Part shown: positions 34,975 to 44,650 of the stretch, piece by piece
Position numbering within the stretch: the first letter of the stretch is position 1
How the letters are laid out: every line of letters begins with the position of its first letter
Assembly (NCBI RefSeq): GCF_902726645.1
Contig: NZ_CACVAO010000001.1
Span: 434,001 to 498,000, forward strand
DNA: 64,000 bases
Source: Halobacillus ihumii
GTDB lineage: Bacteria; Bacillota; Bacilli; Bacillales; Halobacillaceae
Direction: 5' to 3'
Program-made: the position numbers and the translations under genes
Notes under the pieces: model-generated
The model's input: only the letters and a program-made list of their open reading frames with translations
Told to the model about the DNA's origin: nothing
Databases searched by the model: none

Positions 34975-35016
34975 GAAGTGCCCCAGCCTAACATCGTAGT
35001 TAGGCTGGGGCACTTC
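34975..35016. terminator. Terminator after sdhB
   Basis: GAAGTGCCCCAGCCTAAC and its complement form an 18-bp perfect stem with a six-base loop. On the minus strand it follows sdhB and ends with T-rich sequence. Confidence 0.9.
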
Positions 35017-35031
35017 AGTACATTTCATCAA

Positions 35032-35796
35032 TTAAACTCGCTCATCACTTCCAAAGAAGCTCTTGAACGATTCAATGGCTGTGTCACGATTAAGTGCAGC
35101 AATTGAAGTTGTCAAAGGAATTCCTTTAGGACATGATTCCACACAGTTCTGCGCGTTTCCGCATCCCATCAGGCCTTCCTCGTCCATGATCGTTTGCAAT
35201 CTTTCACTCTTATTCATTGCCCCTGTTGGGTGAGCGTTTTTCAGGCGGACCTGAGAAAGTGATGCTGGTCCAATAAAATCAGACTTGCTATTTACATTGG
35301 GACAAGCTTCTAAGCAGACCCCGCATGTCATACATTTAGATAGTTCATATGCCCACTGACGCTTGCTTTCCGGCATTTTTGGTCCTGGTCCAAGATCGTA
35401 AGTCCCATCGATTGGCACCCAGGCTTTTACCTTTTTCAAGGAGTCAAACATACGGCTTCTATCGACAGCTAAGTCACGGTTTACCGGAAATGTTGTCATC
35501 GGAGCTAATTTGATTGGCTGCTCTAACTGATCCACAAGTGCTGTACAAGATTGTCTTGGCGTTCCGTTTATCACCATAGAACATGCGCCGCAAACTTCCT
35601 CCAGACATCCCATTTCCCAAAATACTGGCGTTGTTTCTTTTCCATCAGCATTCACTGGATTTCTACGGATCTCCATTAATGCGGAAATAACGTTCATATT
35701 TTGACGATAGGGAATGTTAAACGTTTCTTCGTAAGGACTAGATTCGGGATCGTCTTGGCGCGTAATGACAAACGTAACCGTTTTATTTTCGCTCAT
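35032..35796 (-). CDS. sdhB: Succinate dehydrogenase iron-sulfur subunit
   Basis: A 254-residue subunit that carries electrons from the flavin of SdhA to menaquinone through three iron-sulfur clusters. Cysteine groups are CLEEVCGACSMVINGTPRQSC-like near residue 64 (2Fe-2S; quoted in part), CMTCGVCLEACP near residue 154 and CGNAQNCVESCPKG near residue 210. ATG at 35796 gives MSENKTVTF, as in B. subtilis; one six bases upstream is too close to AAGGAGG. It is last in sdhCAB. Confidence 0.95.
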   Translation of the reverse strand: MSENKTVTFVITRQDDPESSPYEETFNIPYRQNMNVISALMEIRRNPVNADGKETTPVFWEMGCLEEVCGACSMVINGTPRQSCTALVDQLEQPIKLAPMTTFPVNRDLAVDRSRMFDSLKKVKAWVPIDGTYDLGPGPKMPESKRQWAYELSKCMTCGVCLEACPNVNSKSDFIGPASLSQVRLKNAHPTGAMNKSERLQTIMDEEGLMGCGNAQNCVESCPKGIPLTTSIAALNRDTAIESFKSFFGSDERV

Positions 35797-35811
35797 GATC
35801 ATTGTCCTCCT

Positions 35812-37563
35812 TTATTTACTTTTCGAGTAATCGCGTTTACGCGGCTCGAGTAAGGATGTGTCTACTTTCTCATAGCTAATTACAGGTTTATTATTTTCTC
35901 TATCGTAACTTGCTATTGTTGTTTTTAAAAATTCTTCGTCATTACGTTCAGGGTAGTCTGGTTTGTAGTGAGCCCCGCGGCTTTCGTTACGATTGTAGGC
36001 ACCCTGTGTAATCACACGGGCTAATTGAAGCATGTTCCAAAGCTGACGTGTAAACATTGCTCCCTGGTTACTCCAGCGTGATGTATCATTAATATTAATT
36101 CGTTCATATCGTTCCATAAGTTCAACGATTTTTTCATCTGTTTTAAGCAGCTTGTCATTTTCCCGAACAACAGTCACGTTGTCTGTCATCCATTCACCAA
36201 GCTCTTTATGGATTTGGTAGGCATTTTCGTCGCCGTCCATGCTCATAATCTTTTCAAACTTCTCTTGCTCTTCTTTCAGTTTTGCATCAAATAGAGATGA
36301 GCTCATATCATCAGATATGGTTTCAAGCCCTTCTGTATATTTAACAGCGTTAGGTCCAGCTACCATTCCGCCATAAATGGCAGACAGCAATGAATTAGCT
36401 CCCAAGCGGTTTCCACCGTGTTGACTATAATCACACTCTCCTGCAGCAAAAATACCAGGAATATTCGTCATTTGATCAAAATCTACCCACATACCACCCA
36501 TAGAATAATGCACGGCAGGGAAAATTTTCATCGGTACTTTCTTAGGATCGTCTCCTACAAACTTTTCGTAAATTTCAATTATTCCGCCTAACTTAACATC
36601 CAACTCTTTAGGATCTTTATGAGACAGATCAAGATAAACCATGTTTTCACCATTGATACCAAGCTTCTGATTTACACACACATCAAAAATTTCCCGTGTA
36701 GCGATATCACGAGGCACTAGGTTACCATATGCTGGGTACTTCTCCTCTAAGAAATACCACGGCTCACCGTCTTTATAAGTCCAGATTCGTCCACCTTCAC
36801 CACGAGCTGACTCACTCATTAGGCGCAGCTTATCATCACCAGGAATAGCCGTTGGGTGAATCTGAATGAATTCACCATTCGCATATTTTACTCCCTGCTG
36901 ATAAAGCGAACCCGCAGCAGAACCTGTATTAATTACAGAGTTCGTTGATTTACCAAAAATAATTCCAGGTCCTCCTGACGCCATGATAACGGCGTCTGCC
37001 GGGAATGCTTTGATTTCATGATCTTTAAGGTTTTGACCAACAACCCCGCGGCCAATACCATCCTCGTCAATAATGGCTGAAAGGAATTCCCAGTTCTCAT
37101 ATTTAGTCACCAGACCATTAACTTCATGGCGGCGAACTTGTTCATCAAGAGCGTACAACAACTGTTGTCCAGTTGTAGCTCCGGCAAATGCAGTACGGTG
37201 ATGCTGTGTTCCGCCAAAGCGGCGGAAATCAAGCAAACCTTCGGGCGTACGGTTAAACATAACACCCATACGGTCCAACAGATGAATGATGCTTGGTGCT
37301 GCATCGCACATAGCCTTAACGGGCGGCTGGTTAGCTAAAAAGTCGCCACCATAAACCGTATCATCAAAGTGTTCCCAAGGTGAATCACCCTCACCTTTTG
37401 TATTAACAGCGCCGTTAATGCCGCCTTGAGCACAAACAGAGTGAGAACGCTTTACCGGCACTAGTGACAGCATATCGACATGTACACCCTGCTCTGCTGC
37501 CTTAATAGCTGCCATAAGTCCCGCAAGACCTCCACCAACTATAACAATATTTTTATTCGACAT
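35812..37563 (-). CDS. sdhA: Succinate dehydrogenase flavoprotein subunit
   Basis: This 583-residue subunit oxidises succinate to fumarate with covalently bound FAD. The N-terminal IVIVGGGLAGLMAAIKA is the FAD site, and the flavin-linked His is in HSVCAQGGINGAVN near residue 40. The substrate site SARGEGGRIW and C-terminal domain are present at normal length. It lies between sdhC and sdhB, and the complex works on the inner face of the membrane. Confidence 0.96.
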   Translation of the reverse strand: MSNKNIVIVGGGLAGLMAAIKAAEQGVHVDMLSLVPVKRSHSVCAQGGINGAVNTKGEGDSPWEHFDDTVYGGDFLANQPPVKAMCDAAPSIIHLLDRMGVMFNRTPEGLLDFRRFGGTQHHRTAFAGATTGQQLLYALDEQVRRHEVNGLVTKYENWEFLSAIIDEDGIGRGVVGQNLKDHEIKAFPADAVIMASGGPGIIFGKSTNSVINTGSAAGSLYQQGVKYANGEFIQIHPTAIPGDDKLRLMSESARGEGGRIWTYKDGEPWYFLEEKYPAYGNLVPRDIATREIFDVCVNQKLGINGENMVYLDLSHKDPKELDVKLGGIIEIYEKFVGDDPKKVPMKIFPAVHYSMGGMWVDFDQMTNIPGIFAAGECDYSQHGGNRLGANSLLSAIYGGMVAGPNAVKYTEGLETISDDMSSSLFDAKLKEEQEKFEKIMSMDGDENAYQIHKELGEWMTDNVTVVRENDKLLKTDEKIVELMERYERININDTSRWSNQGAMFTRQLWNMLQLARVITQGAYNRNESRGAHYKPDYPERNDEEFLKTTIASYDRENNKPVISYEKVDTSLLEPRKRDYSKSK

Positions 37564-37620
37564 GATTGAACCTCACTCCCTTAACTTTCAATAGATCAAC
37601 GTTCAAGTAAAATAAATGTT

Positions 37621-38241
37621 TTAAACACCATAAGCGAACTGAATTAAAGTACGAACACCTACATAGGAAATAGCTATGAAAATGATAATGCTCGCATAAG
37701 TCATAATACGCTGTGAACGCGGGGATACTGTAATACCCCAGCTGACAAAGAATGACCAAAGCCCATTAGAGAAGTGGAATGTAGTTGAGATGACACCTAC
37801 TATGTAGAACCAGAAAAAGAATGGCTCACTAAGAATGCCTTCCATCAACTGATAGTTAAGGTCTGCCCATCCTAGTCCGATGGCAATTCGAGTCTCCCAT
37901 ACATGCCACGCAATAAAAATAAGCGTAATGATCCCAGTAATACGTTGTAACATGAACATCCAGTTTCTGAAAAAACCAAAGTTCGACAAATTACTCTTCG
38001 CTGTGAATGCAATATATACTCCGTAAATTGCATGGAATAATAGTGGTAAAAAGATAACAAATATCTCCAGTACGTAACGATAAGGCAAGCTCTCCATTAC
38101 ATGGGCTGCTGAGTTAAACGCCTCTGGTCCACGAGTTGCAAAAAAGTTCACAGTTAAGTGCTGGATCAGAAATATCCCGATTGGGAGTACCCCTAATAAT
38201 GAATGTAATCTCCTGTTAACATATCCGCGTGTTCCTGCCAT
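37621..38241 (-). CDS. sdhC: Succinate dehydrogenase cytochrome b558 subunit
   Basis: A 206-residue membrane anchor with five hydrophobic segments that binds two hemes and menaquinone and holds SdhA and SdhB at the membrane. Heme-ligand histidines are visible in LFHAIYGVYIAF and in LIFIAWHVWETR, with others in LIQHLTVNFF and SNGLW vicinity. First gene of sdhCAB; it has a near-consensus promoter about 140 bp upstream. Confidence 0.94.
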   Translation of the reverse strand: MAGTRGYVNRRLHSLLGVLPIGIFLIQHLTVNFFATRGPEAFNSAAHVMESLPYRYVLEIFVIFLPLLFHAIYGVYIAFTAKSNLSNFGFFRNWMFMLQRITGIITLIFIAWHVWETRIAIGLGWADLNYQLMEGILSEPFFFWFYIVGVISTTFHFSNGLWSFFVSWGITVSPRSQRIMTYASIIIFIAISYVGVRTLIQFAYGV

Positions 38242-38293
38242 GTTTACCCCCCTCGAGATGATAACGATTAGTATATGTACATTTTTCAGAAAG

Positions 38294-38305
38294 TAAAGCG
38301 CTTTA
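38294..38305. promoter_or_regulatory. cre-like site in the sdhC leader
   Basis: TAAAGCGCTTTA is a perfect palindrome that shares the AAAGCGCTTT core of CcpA binding sites. It lies downstream of the predicted sdhC start of transcription, where CcpA could block elongation. Outer bases differ from consensus, so this is tentative. Confidence 0.4.
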
Positions 38306-38379
38306 AAAACGCATTTAAAATATAGGAAAACCCCTTTTCCTCGACAAAAACTGCCAAATGTACAATTTGTGACACGTTT

Positions 38380-38408
38380 ATTGTACTTCTATCATTTCAT
38401 AGCGTCAA
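38380..38408 (-). promoter_or_regulatory. Sigma-A promoter of sdhCAB
   Basis: On the minus strand TTGACG and TACAAT are spaced by 17 bp. The leader to sdhC would be about 130 bases. Confidence 0.75.
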
Positions 38409-38528
38409 GAAAAGGAACTACAATTTACTTAAATATACACATTTTTTCTAATTGATAAAATCTCAGATTACTGTTGCTACTTTTTTAAATTCAAGCGATA
38501 ATAATTGTTGTAGAAAGGAATGAGCGTC

Positions 38529-38963
38529 ATGAGAGAAACAGCTAAGCTATCCACCCTCAACATCTCATCGCTAGTGTCTACTGGCGCAGGGTTTGATTTG
38601 CTGCGTTACTATACGTTGCCCGATTTTCTTGGAAAAGATGCCCCTTACCTCTTATATTTTATGGGGAAAAACATCGCTCGCGAAACAACCCTTGAGACAT
38701 GGGATGACCTTTATGAATTTTTTCAATATATGGGGTGGGGTGAACTCCAGCTGATCAAAGAAAAGAAAAAAGAAATTATATTTCATTTATCAGGCCACAT
38801 CATTGAAAAGCGTTTAACACAGGAACTATACAACGTTGATTTCCGATTAGAGTGCGGATTTTTAGCTCAGATAATCCAAGTTATTACCAGTGATACATAT
38901 GAATGCTTTGAACAAGTAAATAAGAAAGAAAATATGGTTGAAATAACCGCGATTAAAGGATAG
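38529..38963 (+). CDS. yslB: YslB family protein (DUF2507)
   Basis: A 144-residue cytosolic protein of the DUF2507/YslB family, function unknown. Family features include GFDLLRYYTLPDFLGKD near residue 22, YFMGKNIARE and the C-terminal FLAQIIQ. ATG at 38529 is better spaced from AAAGGA than the one at 38520. It stands alone on the plus strand between sdhC and uvrC, in the same place as in B. subtilis. Confidence 0.82.
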   Translation: MRETAKLSTLNISSLVSTGAGFDLLRYYTLPDFLGKDAPYLLYFMGKNIARETTLETWDDLYEFFQYMGWGELQLIKEKKKEIIFHLSGHIIEKRLTQELYNVDFRLECGFLAQIIQVITSDTYECFEQVNKKENMVEITAIKG

Positions 38964-38992
38964 AAGCCACCTGATTACTCAGCTGGCTTCTC
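38964..38992. terminator. Terminator between yslB and uvrC
   Basis: GAAGCCA and TGGCTTC form a short stem that overlaps the last codons of uvrC; it can serve both convergent genes. Confidence 0.6.
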
Positions 38993-40762
38993 TTCATTTA
39001 GATGACTTAATATTTGATCCGCTACCGGTTCCGGTATTCCTAAGCGAGTTAAGTCCATTGGCGCTGCCTCTTTAATCTCTTTGACAGACTTGAAATGACG
39101 TAACAGCAGTCTTCTGCGTTTTTGCCCGACACCAGGAATGTCATCAAGTTCGGATTGAATAGCGCCTTTACCACGCAGTTGTCTATGAAAAGAAATGGCA
39201 AAGCGGTGTACTTCGTCTTGAATTCGCTGCACTAAATAAAATTCCTGTGAATTTCTATCTAAATCAACCAACACCGGTGGGTCTCCATACAAAAGCTCAC
39301 TCGTCTTATGCTGATCATCTTTTGCCAATCCACATAAAGGAATATCCAGCCCAAGCTCATTTTCGAGAATGTCCATAGCTGCACTCATCTGCCCTTTCCC
39401 TCCGTCTACTACAATAAGGTCGGGTAAGGGGAGTCCTTCTTTTAGTACACGAGTATACCTTCTGCGGATAACTTCCCGCATTGTGTCATAATCATCAGGA
39501 CCCTTGACATCACGAACTTTATATTTTCGATAGTCCTTTTTACTTGGTTTTCCATCGATAAATGCAATCATAGCCGAAACAGGATCGGTCCCTTGGATAT
39601 TTGAATTATCAAAGGCTTCAATACGGTGAGGAGTTTCTATATTCAAATGATTGCCGAGTGACTCCACAGCTTTAATCGTCCGCTCCTCATCTCGCTCAAT
39701 TAAAGCAAACTTTTCTTCTAGAGCAATACTTGCATTCTTCTTAGCTAATTCTACTAACTCTTTTTTTCTCCCTCTCATAGGAATGAGAACCTTCGTATCG
39801 ATTGCTCCTTCTAATACTTCTCTATTCGTCCCTACAGGCACGAGTATTTGTTTCGGGTAAGGGTGGTTCTGATGCAAATAGAACCGTCCAATATAACTAA
39901 GAAACGTCTCTTCTGGATCATCAAAGAATGGAAACAAAGCTACATCACGCTCAATCAATTTACCTTGTCTTATAAAAAATACCTGTACACACATCCACCC
40001 TTTATCATAAGAATAGCCGAATACATCACGGTCTACCTCATCATTTAAAGTCATTTTCTGCTGCTCCATGACTGATTCAATATGTTCAATTTGATCTCGT
40101 AATTCTTTTGCCCTTTCAAAATCTAGTTCTTCAGAAGCCACATACATTTGCCGCTGCAAATCTTTCTTAATTTCTTTATGGCCTCCGTTTAAAAAGGACG
40201 TAATATTCTGTACAATTTCCTGATTTGTTTCTTCAGACACGGGAAACTCACAAGGACCCAGACATTGATGCATATGATAATAAAGGCAAACACGATCGGG
40301 CATAGTGTTACACTTTCTTAGTGGATATAATCGGTCCAGCAGTTTTTTAGTTTCCCTAGCTGCAATCACATTAGGATAAGGGCCGTAATATTTTCCTTTA
40401 TCTTTTTTAACTTTTCTCGTAACAATTAACCTCGGATGTCTTTCAGCCGTAACTTTTAGATAAGGGTAAGATTTATCATCTTTTAAGAGCACGTTGTATT
40501 TAGGATCATGCTTTTTTATTAAATTCATTTCCAAAATGAGAGCTTCCATATCTGAGGTTGTTACGATATATTCAAAATCATTAATTTCTCTTACAAGCCG
40601 TTGGGTTTTCCCATCATGAGCTCCGGTAAAATAAGAACGGACCCGGTTTTTGAGTACCTTAGATTTACCTACATAAATTATGGTGTCATTCTTATCTTTC
40701 ATAAGATAACACCCTGGCTGATCAGGCAAAACCGCTAACTTTTCTTTAATAGTTGTGTTCAT
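38975..40762 (-). CDS. uvrC: Excinuclease ABC subunit C
   Basis: The 595-residue UvrC makes both cuts around a DNA lesion in nucleotide excision repair. The N-terminal GIY-YIG nuclease reads QPGCYLMKD and [19 protein letters not shown]; a UvrB-binding UVR motif lies near residue 205, the RNase-H-like nuclease in the second half ([30 protein letters not shown]), and a helix-hairpin-helix pair at the end. ATG at 40762 matches the N-terminus of B. subtilis UvrC. trxA lies upstream. Confidence 0.96.
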   Translation of the reverse strand: MNTTIKEKLAVLPDQPGCYLMKDKNDTIIYVGKSKVLKNRVRSYFTGAHDGKTQRLVREINDFEYIVTTSDMEALILEMNLIKKHDPKYNVLLKDDKSYPYLKVTAERHPRLIVTRKVKKDKGKYYGPYPNVIAARETKKLLDRLYPLRKCNTMPDRVCLYYHMHQCLGPCEFPVSEETNQEIVQNITSFLNGGHKEIKKDLQRQMYVASEELDFERAKELRDQIEHIESVMEQQKMTLNDEVDRDVFGYSYDKGWMCVQVFFIRQGKLIERDVALFPFFDDPEETFLSYIGRFYLHQNHPYPKQILVPVGTNREVLEGAIDTKVLIPMRGRKKELVELAKKNASIALEEKFALIERDEERTIKAVESLGNHLNIETPHRIEAFDNSNIQGTDPVSAMIAFIDGKPSKKDYRKYKVRDVKGPDDYDTMREVIRRRYTRVLKEGLPLPDLIVVDGGKGQMSAAMDILENELGLDIPLCGLAKDDQHKTSELLYGDPPVLVDLDRNSQEFYLVQRIQDEVHRFAISFHRQLRGKGAIQSELDDIPGVGQKRRRLLLRHFKSVKEIKEAAPMDLTRLGIPEPVADQILSHLNEEKPAE

Positions 40763-40850
40763 AATCAATTCACTCCAACTTATTAGACATGCCTATAGCC
40801 AATCCATCACACTTTTAGTCCAAAAAGGGAGTTATGAATAAATTCCTTCG

Positions 40851-40884
40851 AAAAAAAGCCACGCTGCAGGGCAACGCGGCTACT
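40851..40884 (-). terminator. Terminator after trxA
   Basis: On the minus strand AGCCGCGTTG and CAGCGTGGCT form a stem with one mismatch, followed by TTTTTTT. Confidence 0.8.
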
Positions 40885-40900
40885 GACACTTCTACTTTCA

Positions 40901-41215
40901 CTAAGAATGCTTAGTAACTAATTCAGCTAATGCTTCTTTAGGTTGAAAGCCGATTACTTGATCAACGACTTTTCCATCTTTAAAGAGAAGTAGTGTTGGA
41001 ATACTCATAACACCGAACTTACTTGCTGTTTCCTGGTTTTCATCAACATCCAATTTTACTATTTTTACTTGGTCGCTCATTTCTTCATTTAGTTCTTCAA
41101 GCACTGGAGCGATCATTTTACAAGGACCACACCATGGTGCCCAGAAATCTGCTATTACAAGACCTTCGTTTGTTTCTTCAGTAAAATTCTGATCTGTTCC
41201 TTTTACAATTGCCAT
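40901..41215 (-). CDS. trxA: Thioredoxin
   Basis: A 104-residue thioredoxin that keeps cytosolic disulfides reduced and supplies reductases. The active site WCGPCKM lies near residue 28, followed by the cis-proline loop SIPTLLLF near residue 74. The start MAIVKG at 41215 follows GAGGAGG; a longer frame has no basis. It could donate electrons to a PAPS or APS reductase elsewhere. Confidence 0.96.
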   Translation of the reverse strand: MAIVKGTDQNFTEETNEGLVIADFWAPWCGPCKMIAPVLEELNEEMSDQVKIVKLDVDENQETASKFGVMSIPTLLLFKDGKVVDQVIGFQPKEALAELVTKHS

Positions 41216-41337
41216 CGTATATTCCTCCTCGATCATGTATTCTGTTAAGAGTATATCATTTTCTATTTTACGTGACTAACAATATGTTTTTATAATGTAG
41301 GCCGACCCTGCGCGGTTAAAATGAATGAGAATTTAAA

Positions 41338-41372
41338 AAAGCCAAAGCAAGCAAGGCTTAGCTTTGGCTTAT
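41338..41372 (-). terminator. Terminator after etfA
   Basis: On the minus strand AAGCCAAAGC pairs with GCTTTGGCTT and TTTT follows. It ends the lcfA-to-etfA operon. Confidence 0.85.
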
Positions 41373-41381
41373 TCTTTATAA

Positions 41382-42362
41382 TTATGCATTTACTTTCAAT
41401 TGTTTCACTTCTTCAACAAGTTTTGGCACAACATCAAAGAGATCCCCGACAATTCCGTAATCAGCAACGTTAAAGATATTAGCTTCTGGATCTTTGTTGA
41501 TTGCGACTATTACTTTAGAGTTTGACATACCAGCTAAATGCTGAATTGCTCCCGAAATTCCACAAGCAATATACAAATCTGGTGTTACCACTTTACCTGT
41601 TTGGCCAATTTGCAGTGAATAGTCACAGTAGCCTGCATCACATGCACCTCTTGAAGCGCCTACTGTCCCACCCAGAACTTGAGCAAGTTCATCAAGTGGC
41701 TCGAAGCCTTCCGCACTTTTCACACCGCGTCCACCAGCTACAATAACTTTAGCTTCGGAGAGATCGACTCCATCAGATGATTTACGAATGATATCCTTAA
41801 TAATGGTACGAATATCCTTAATATCAACATCCTTTGCAATAACTTCTCCCTCTAAAGCATCATTCCTTTCAAGGGATGGTATGTTATTCGGACGGATGGT
41901 TGCAAAGACCAAACCATCTGTGATTTCTTTCTTCTCAAAAGCTTTACCTGAATAAATCGGTCTAGTGAATACAATAGTACCGCCTTCAGCCGCAACTTCT
42001 GTAGCATCAGAAATCAGCCCGGATTCAAGTTTGCTTGCAAGTTTTGGTGTTAAATCCTTTCCTTGTGAAGTATGTCCCATAATAATTCCTTCTGGTGACT
42101 CTTCTTCAATTACAGGATAAATTGCTTGAGCATGACCTTCAGATGTATACGTTTTCAAATTATCGTGTGAAACTGTCACAACTCGGTCAGCGCCGTAGTA
42201 CACCATTTCCTTACCCATCTCATTCAGATCTCCTGCACCACTTAGAACACCAATTACTTCTCCTCCATCACTAACAGTCCTTGCTGAAGCAATAGCCTCA
42301 AAGGTGACATTTCGAAGAGCCCCTTCACGTATTTCACCGATTACTAATACCTTTTTACCCAT
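41382..42362 (-). CDS. etfA: Electron transfer flavoprotein alpha subunit
   Basis: A 326-residue subunit of ETF, which takes electrons from acyl-CoA dehydrogenases into the respiratory chain. The FAD-binding C-terminal domain shows VIVAGGRGVKSAEGFEPLDELA, IGQTGKVVTPDLYIACGISGA and QHLAGM. It follows etfB by 28 bp, at the end of the fatty-acid beta-oxidation operon. Confidence 0.95.
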   Translation of the reverse strand: MGKKVLVIGEIREGALRNVTFEAIASARTVSDGGEVIGVLSGAGDLNEMGKEMVYYGADRVVTVSHDNLKTYTSEGHAQAIYPVIEEESPEGIIMGHTSQGKDLTPKLASKLESGLISDATEVAAEGGTIVFTRPIYSGKAFEKKEITDGLVFATIRPNNIPSLERNDALEGEVIAKDVDIKDIRTIIKDIIRKSSDGVDLSEAKVIVAGGRGVKSAEGFEPLDELAQVLGGTVGASRGACDAGYCDYSLQIGQTGKVVTPDLYIACGISGAIQHLAGMSNSKVIVAINKDPEANIFNVADYGIVGDLFDVVPKLVEEVKQLKVNA

Positions 42363-42390
42363 AACAAATCTCCTTTCCTGTCTCGATTAT

Positions 42391-43164
42391 TTAAAGTACT
42401 TTCGCCTCAGTTTTTAATAAGGATACAAGTTCTTTCACTTGATCTTCTGTTTCACCTTCCAACACCTTGCCTGCTTGTTTTTCAGGTGGTAAGAAGATTT
42501 CTGTCGTTTTTGTTTTTGGCTCAACATCATCTTCCTCTAGATCCAGATCATCAATCTCTAACTCTTCAAGCGGTTTCTTTTTAGCTTTCATGATTCCCGG
42601 TAATGAAGGATAACGAGGTTCATTTAGACCTTGTTGACAAGTTACTAGAATTGGCAATGAAGTTTCTACCTTCTCTACATCCCCCTCCACATCACGTTCA
42701 ATGTTAACGGTTTCACCATCAACCGATATACTAGTGATCGTAGTAACACAAGGGATATCCAAACGTTCAGCCAATCTAGGACCCACTTGCCCGCTTGCCT
42801 CATCGATGGCTACGTTTCCTCCTAAGATGATATCTACTTCTCGATCAGCAAAAAATGCTTCTAAAATTTTGACTGTTGAGAACTGATCACCGTCTTCTAA
42901 TTCATCTTCCGTATTTATTAAGACCGCCTTATCTGCTCCCATTGCAAGGGCAGTACGCAGCTGTTTCTCTGATTCCTCTTCTCCAATTGTTACAACGGTC
43001 ACTTCGCCACCGTGTTCATCCCTGAGATTAATCGCTTCCTCGACAGCGTATTCGTCGTAAGGGTTAATTATAAATTCTGCGCCATCCTCTTCAATGCGCC
43101 CGCTATTAATCGAAATTTTTTCTTCTGTGTCAAAAGTACGTTTTAGTAATACATAAATATTCAT
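42391..43164 (-). CDS. etfB: Electron transfer flavoprotein beta subunit
   Basis: A 257-residue AMP-binding partner of EtfA. The start MNIYVLLKRTFDTEEK at 43164 follows AGGAGG and agrees with the family; an upstream frame running into fadB is accidental. The stretch NPYDEYAVEEAINLRDEHGG and the LGGNVAIDEASGQVGPRLAE segment are typical. It lies between fadB and etfA. Confidence 0.95.
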   Translation of the reverse strand: MNIYVLLKRTFDTEEKISINSGRIEEDGAEFIINPYDEYAVEEAINLRDEHGGEVTVVTIGEEESEKQLRTALAMGADKAVLINTEDELEDGDQFSTVKILEAFFADREVDIILGGNVAIDEASGQVGPRLAERLDIPCVTTITSISVDGETVNIERDVEGDVEKVETSLPILVTCQQGLNEPRYPSLPGIMKAKKKPLEELEIDDLDLEEDDVEPKTKTTEIFLPPEKQAGKVLEGETEDQVKELVSLLKTEAKVL

Positions 43165-43180
43165 TATGATTCCTCCTAAT

Positions 43181-43954
43181 CTATTGGTCTTTAAATGCTG
43201 GTTTCCTTTTCTCAATAAATGCCTGTATGCCTTCTTTAGCATCTTCATTGCCAAAGACTTCACCAAACGCTGCCGCTTCAGCTTTGTTACCATCCGAAAA
43301 CTGACCAGTGTGAGCATATGGAATTAATTTCATTATTTGATGAATAGCAGGACCGCTTTTGGCTGAAACCTGCGCAGTGAGTTTCTCTGCTGCTTCAAAT
43401 AATTCTTCCACAGAAAAGCTCTGATTAGCAAGCCCTGCAGCAACTGCCTCTTTTCCACTGATAGGAGCACCTGTCAGGATCATTTCATATGCCTTCGCAG
43501 TACCAACATATCTAGGCAAGCGCTGTGAGCCTGCAAACCCGGGCAGTATTCCTAAGTTCAGCTCTGGTAACCCTAATTTCGCATCCTCTGCTACGTAGCG
43601 TATGTGACAAGCCATTGCCAGCTCAAGACCTCCTCCAAGCGCTGCCCCATGAATGGCAGCTATAATGGGGATGTGAAAGCTTTCCATGCGATTAAACAAT
43701 TGTTGGCCTTTCCTTGAGAGCTGTTCAAAATCAGAGGCACCCTGTAACGATGTGAATTCCTTAATATCCGCACCTGCTGAGAAGAACTTATCCTCTCCTT
43801 TTATAAGGATAGCTTTAATGCTCTTATCCATCTCTACTTCATCAAGTACTTTAGATAAATCATTTAATAGTGTACTAGATAAAGCATTAGCTGGAGGACT
43901 TTGAATCGTAACTCGTGCAAGATGGTTTTCTTTCTGCAAATAGACGGTAGACAC
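43181..43954 (-). CDS. fadB: Enoyl-CoA hydratase
   Basis: A 257-residue crotonase-fold enzyme that hydrates trans-2-enoyl-CoA in beta-oxidation. The oxyanion hole residues are in FFSAGADIKEF and HGAALGGGLELAMACHIR; the catalytic glutamates follow in LGLPELNLGILPGFAGSQRL. GTG at 43954 fits AAAGGAG spacing. It is the third gene of the lcfA-fadR-fadB-etfB-etfA operon, like B. subtilis ysiB. Confidence 0.92.
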   Translation of the reverse strand: MSTVYLQKENHLARVTIQSPPANALSSTLLNDLSKVLDEVEMDKSIKAILIKGEDKFFSAGADIKEFTSLQGASDFEQLSRKGQQLFNRMESFHIPIIAAIHGAALGGGLELAMACHIRYVAEDAKLGLPELNLGILPGFAGSQRLPRYVGTAKAYEMILTGAPISGKEAVAAGLANQSFSVEELFEAAEKLTAQVSAKSGPAIHQIMKLIPYAHTGQFSDGNKAEAAAFGEVFGNEDAKEGIQAFIEKRKPAFKDQ

Positions 43955-43968
43955 TAGTATCACTCCTT

Positions 43969-44559
43969 TTACGATTTATGCAATGCCAGTCCGTTGATAA
44001 TAAAACTATGGACTTCTTTAGCTTGATCTCCTATGTCATAACGAAGGTCTTTCATAACCCAATTGGTTACCGCTTCATCCATCATGCCGAAAATAAGCTG
44101 ACGAACGAGTTTCCGGTTTAAATCATCACGAAACAGCCCCTCTTCTATTCCTTCTTCCAATATTTGATCAATCACGGCTAAATACCTCTTTAACACTTGA
44201 TTAATCTTAGACCGTAATTCTTTATTGGATTGCCGAAGTTCCAGCTGCGTAACAATTGCTAAGTGATGATCGGCAGCCAGCTGCTCGAAATGAGTTTCCA
44301 CCAGGGTAAGCAGTTTCTCTTCAGCTGTCTGCCTCGAAGTTGTTTCTTGCTCAATTCTTTCAATGAACTGTCCCATTTTATCCTGAAATAAAGAGATTAA
44401 AATATCCTCTTTATTTTTAAAATAGAGGTAAATGGTCCCATCAGCCACCCCCGCTTTTTTGGCGATTTTTGAAACTTGCGAAGAGTGGTACCCATTTTCA
44501 GCAATAACGACAACCGCTGCGTCGATAATCTGTTTATATTTTGGTTTATCTTTTTTCAT
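43969..44559 (-). CDS. fadR: Fatty acid degradation regulator FadR (TetR family)
   Basis: A 196-residue TetR-type repressor of fatty-acid degradation genes, released from DNA by long-chain acyl-CoA. The helix-turn-helix reads GYHSSQVSKIAKKAGVADGT then IYLYFKNKEDIL; this matches B. subtilis FadR (YsiA). ATG at 44559 follows GGCAGGG. A FadR operator lies right upstream at 44586-44603, so it probably controls itself. Confidence 0.92.
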   Translation of the reverse strand: MKKDKPKYKQIIDAAVVVIAENGYHSSQVSKIAKKAGVADGTIYLYFKNKEDILISLFQDKMGQFIERIEQETTSRQTAEEKLLTLVETHFEQLAADHHLAIVTQLELRQSNKELRSKINQVLKRYLAVIDQILEEGIEEGLFRDDLNRKLVRQLIFGMMDEAVTNWVMKDLRYDIGDQAKEVHSFIINGLALHKS

Positions 44560-44585
44560 AAATTTCCCTGCCTTTATTGTGAAAA

Positions 44586-44603
44586 TGAATGAATGGTCAT
44601 TCA
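44586..44603. promoter_or_regulatory. FadR operator between lcfA and fadR
   Basis: TGAATGAATGGTCATTCA is a 7-bp inverted repeat with a 4-base centre, matching the FadR consensus TGAATGAMTANTCATTCA at all but one position. It lies about 27 bp before the fadR start, in the lcfA-fadR gap. Confidence 0.85.
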
Positions 44604-44650
44604 TACCTCATATTACATATTTGTATTCATTCTGTCAACAATCTATGAAA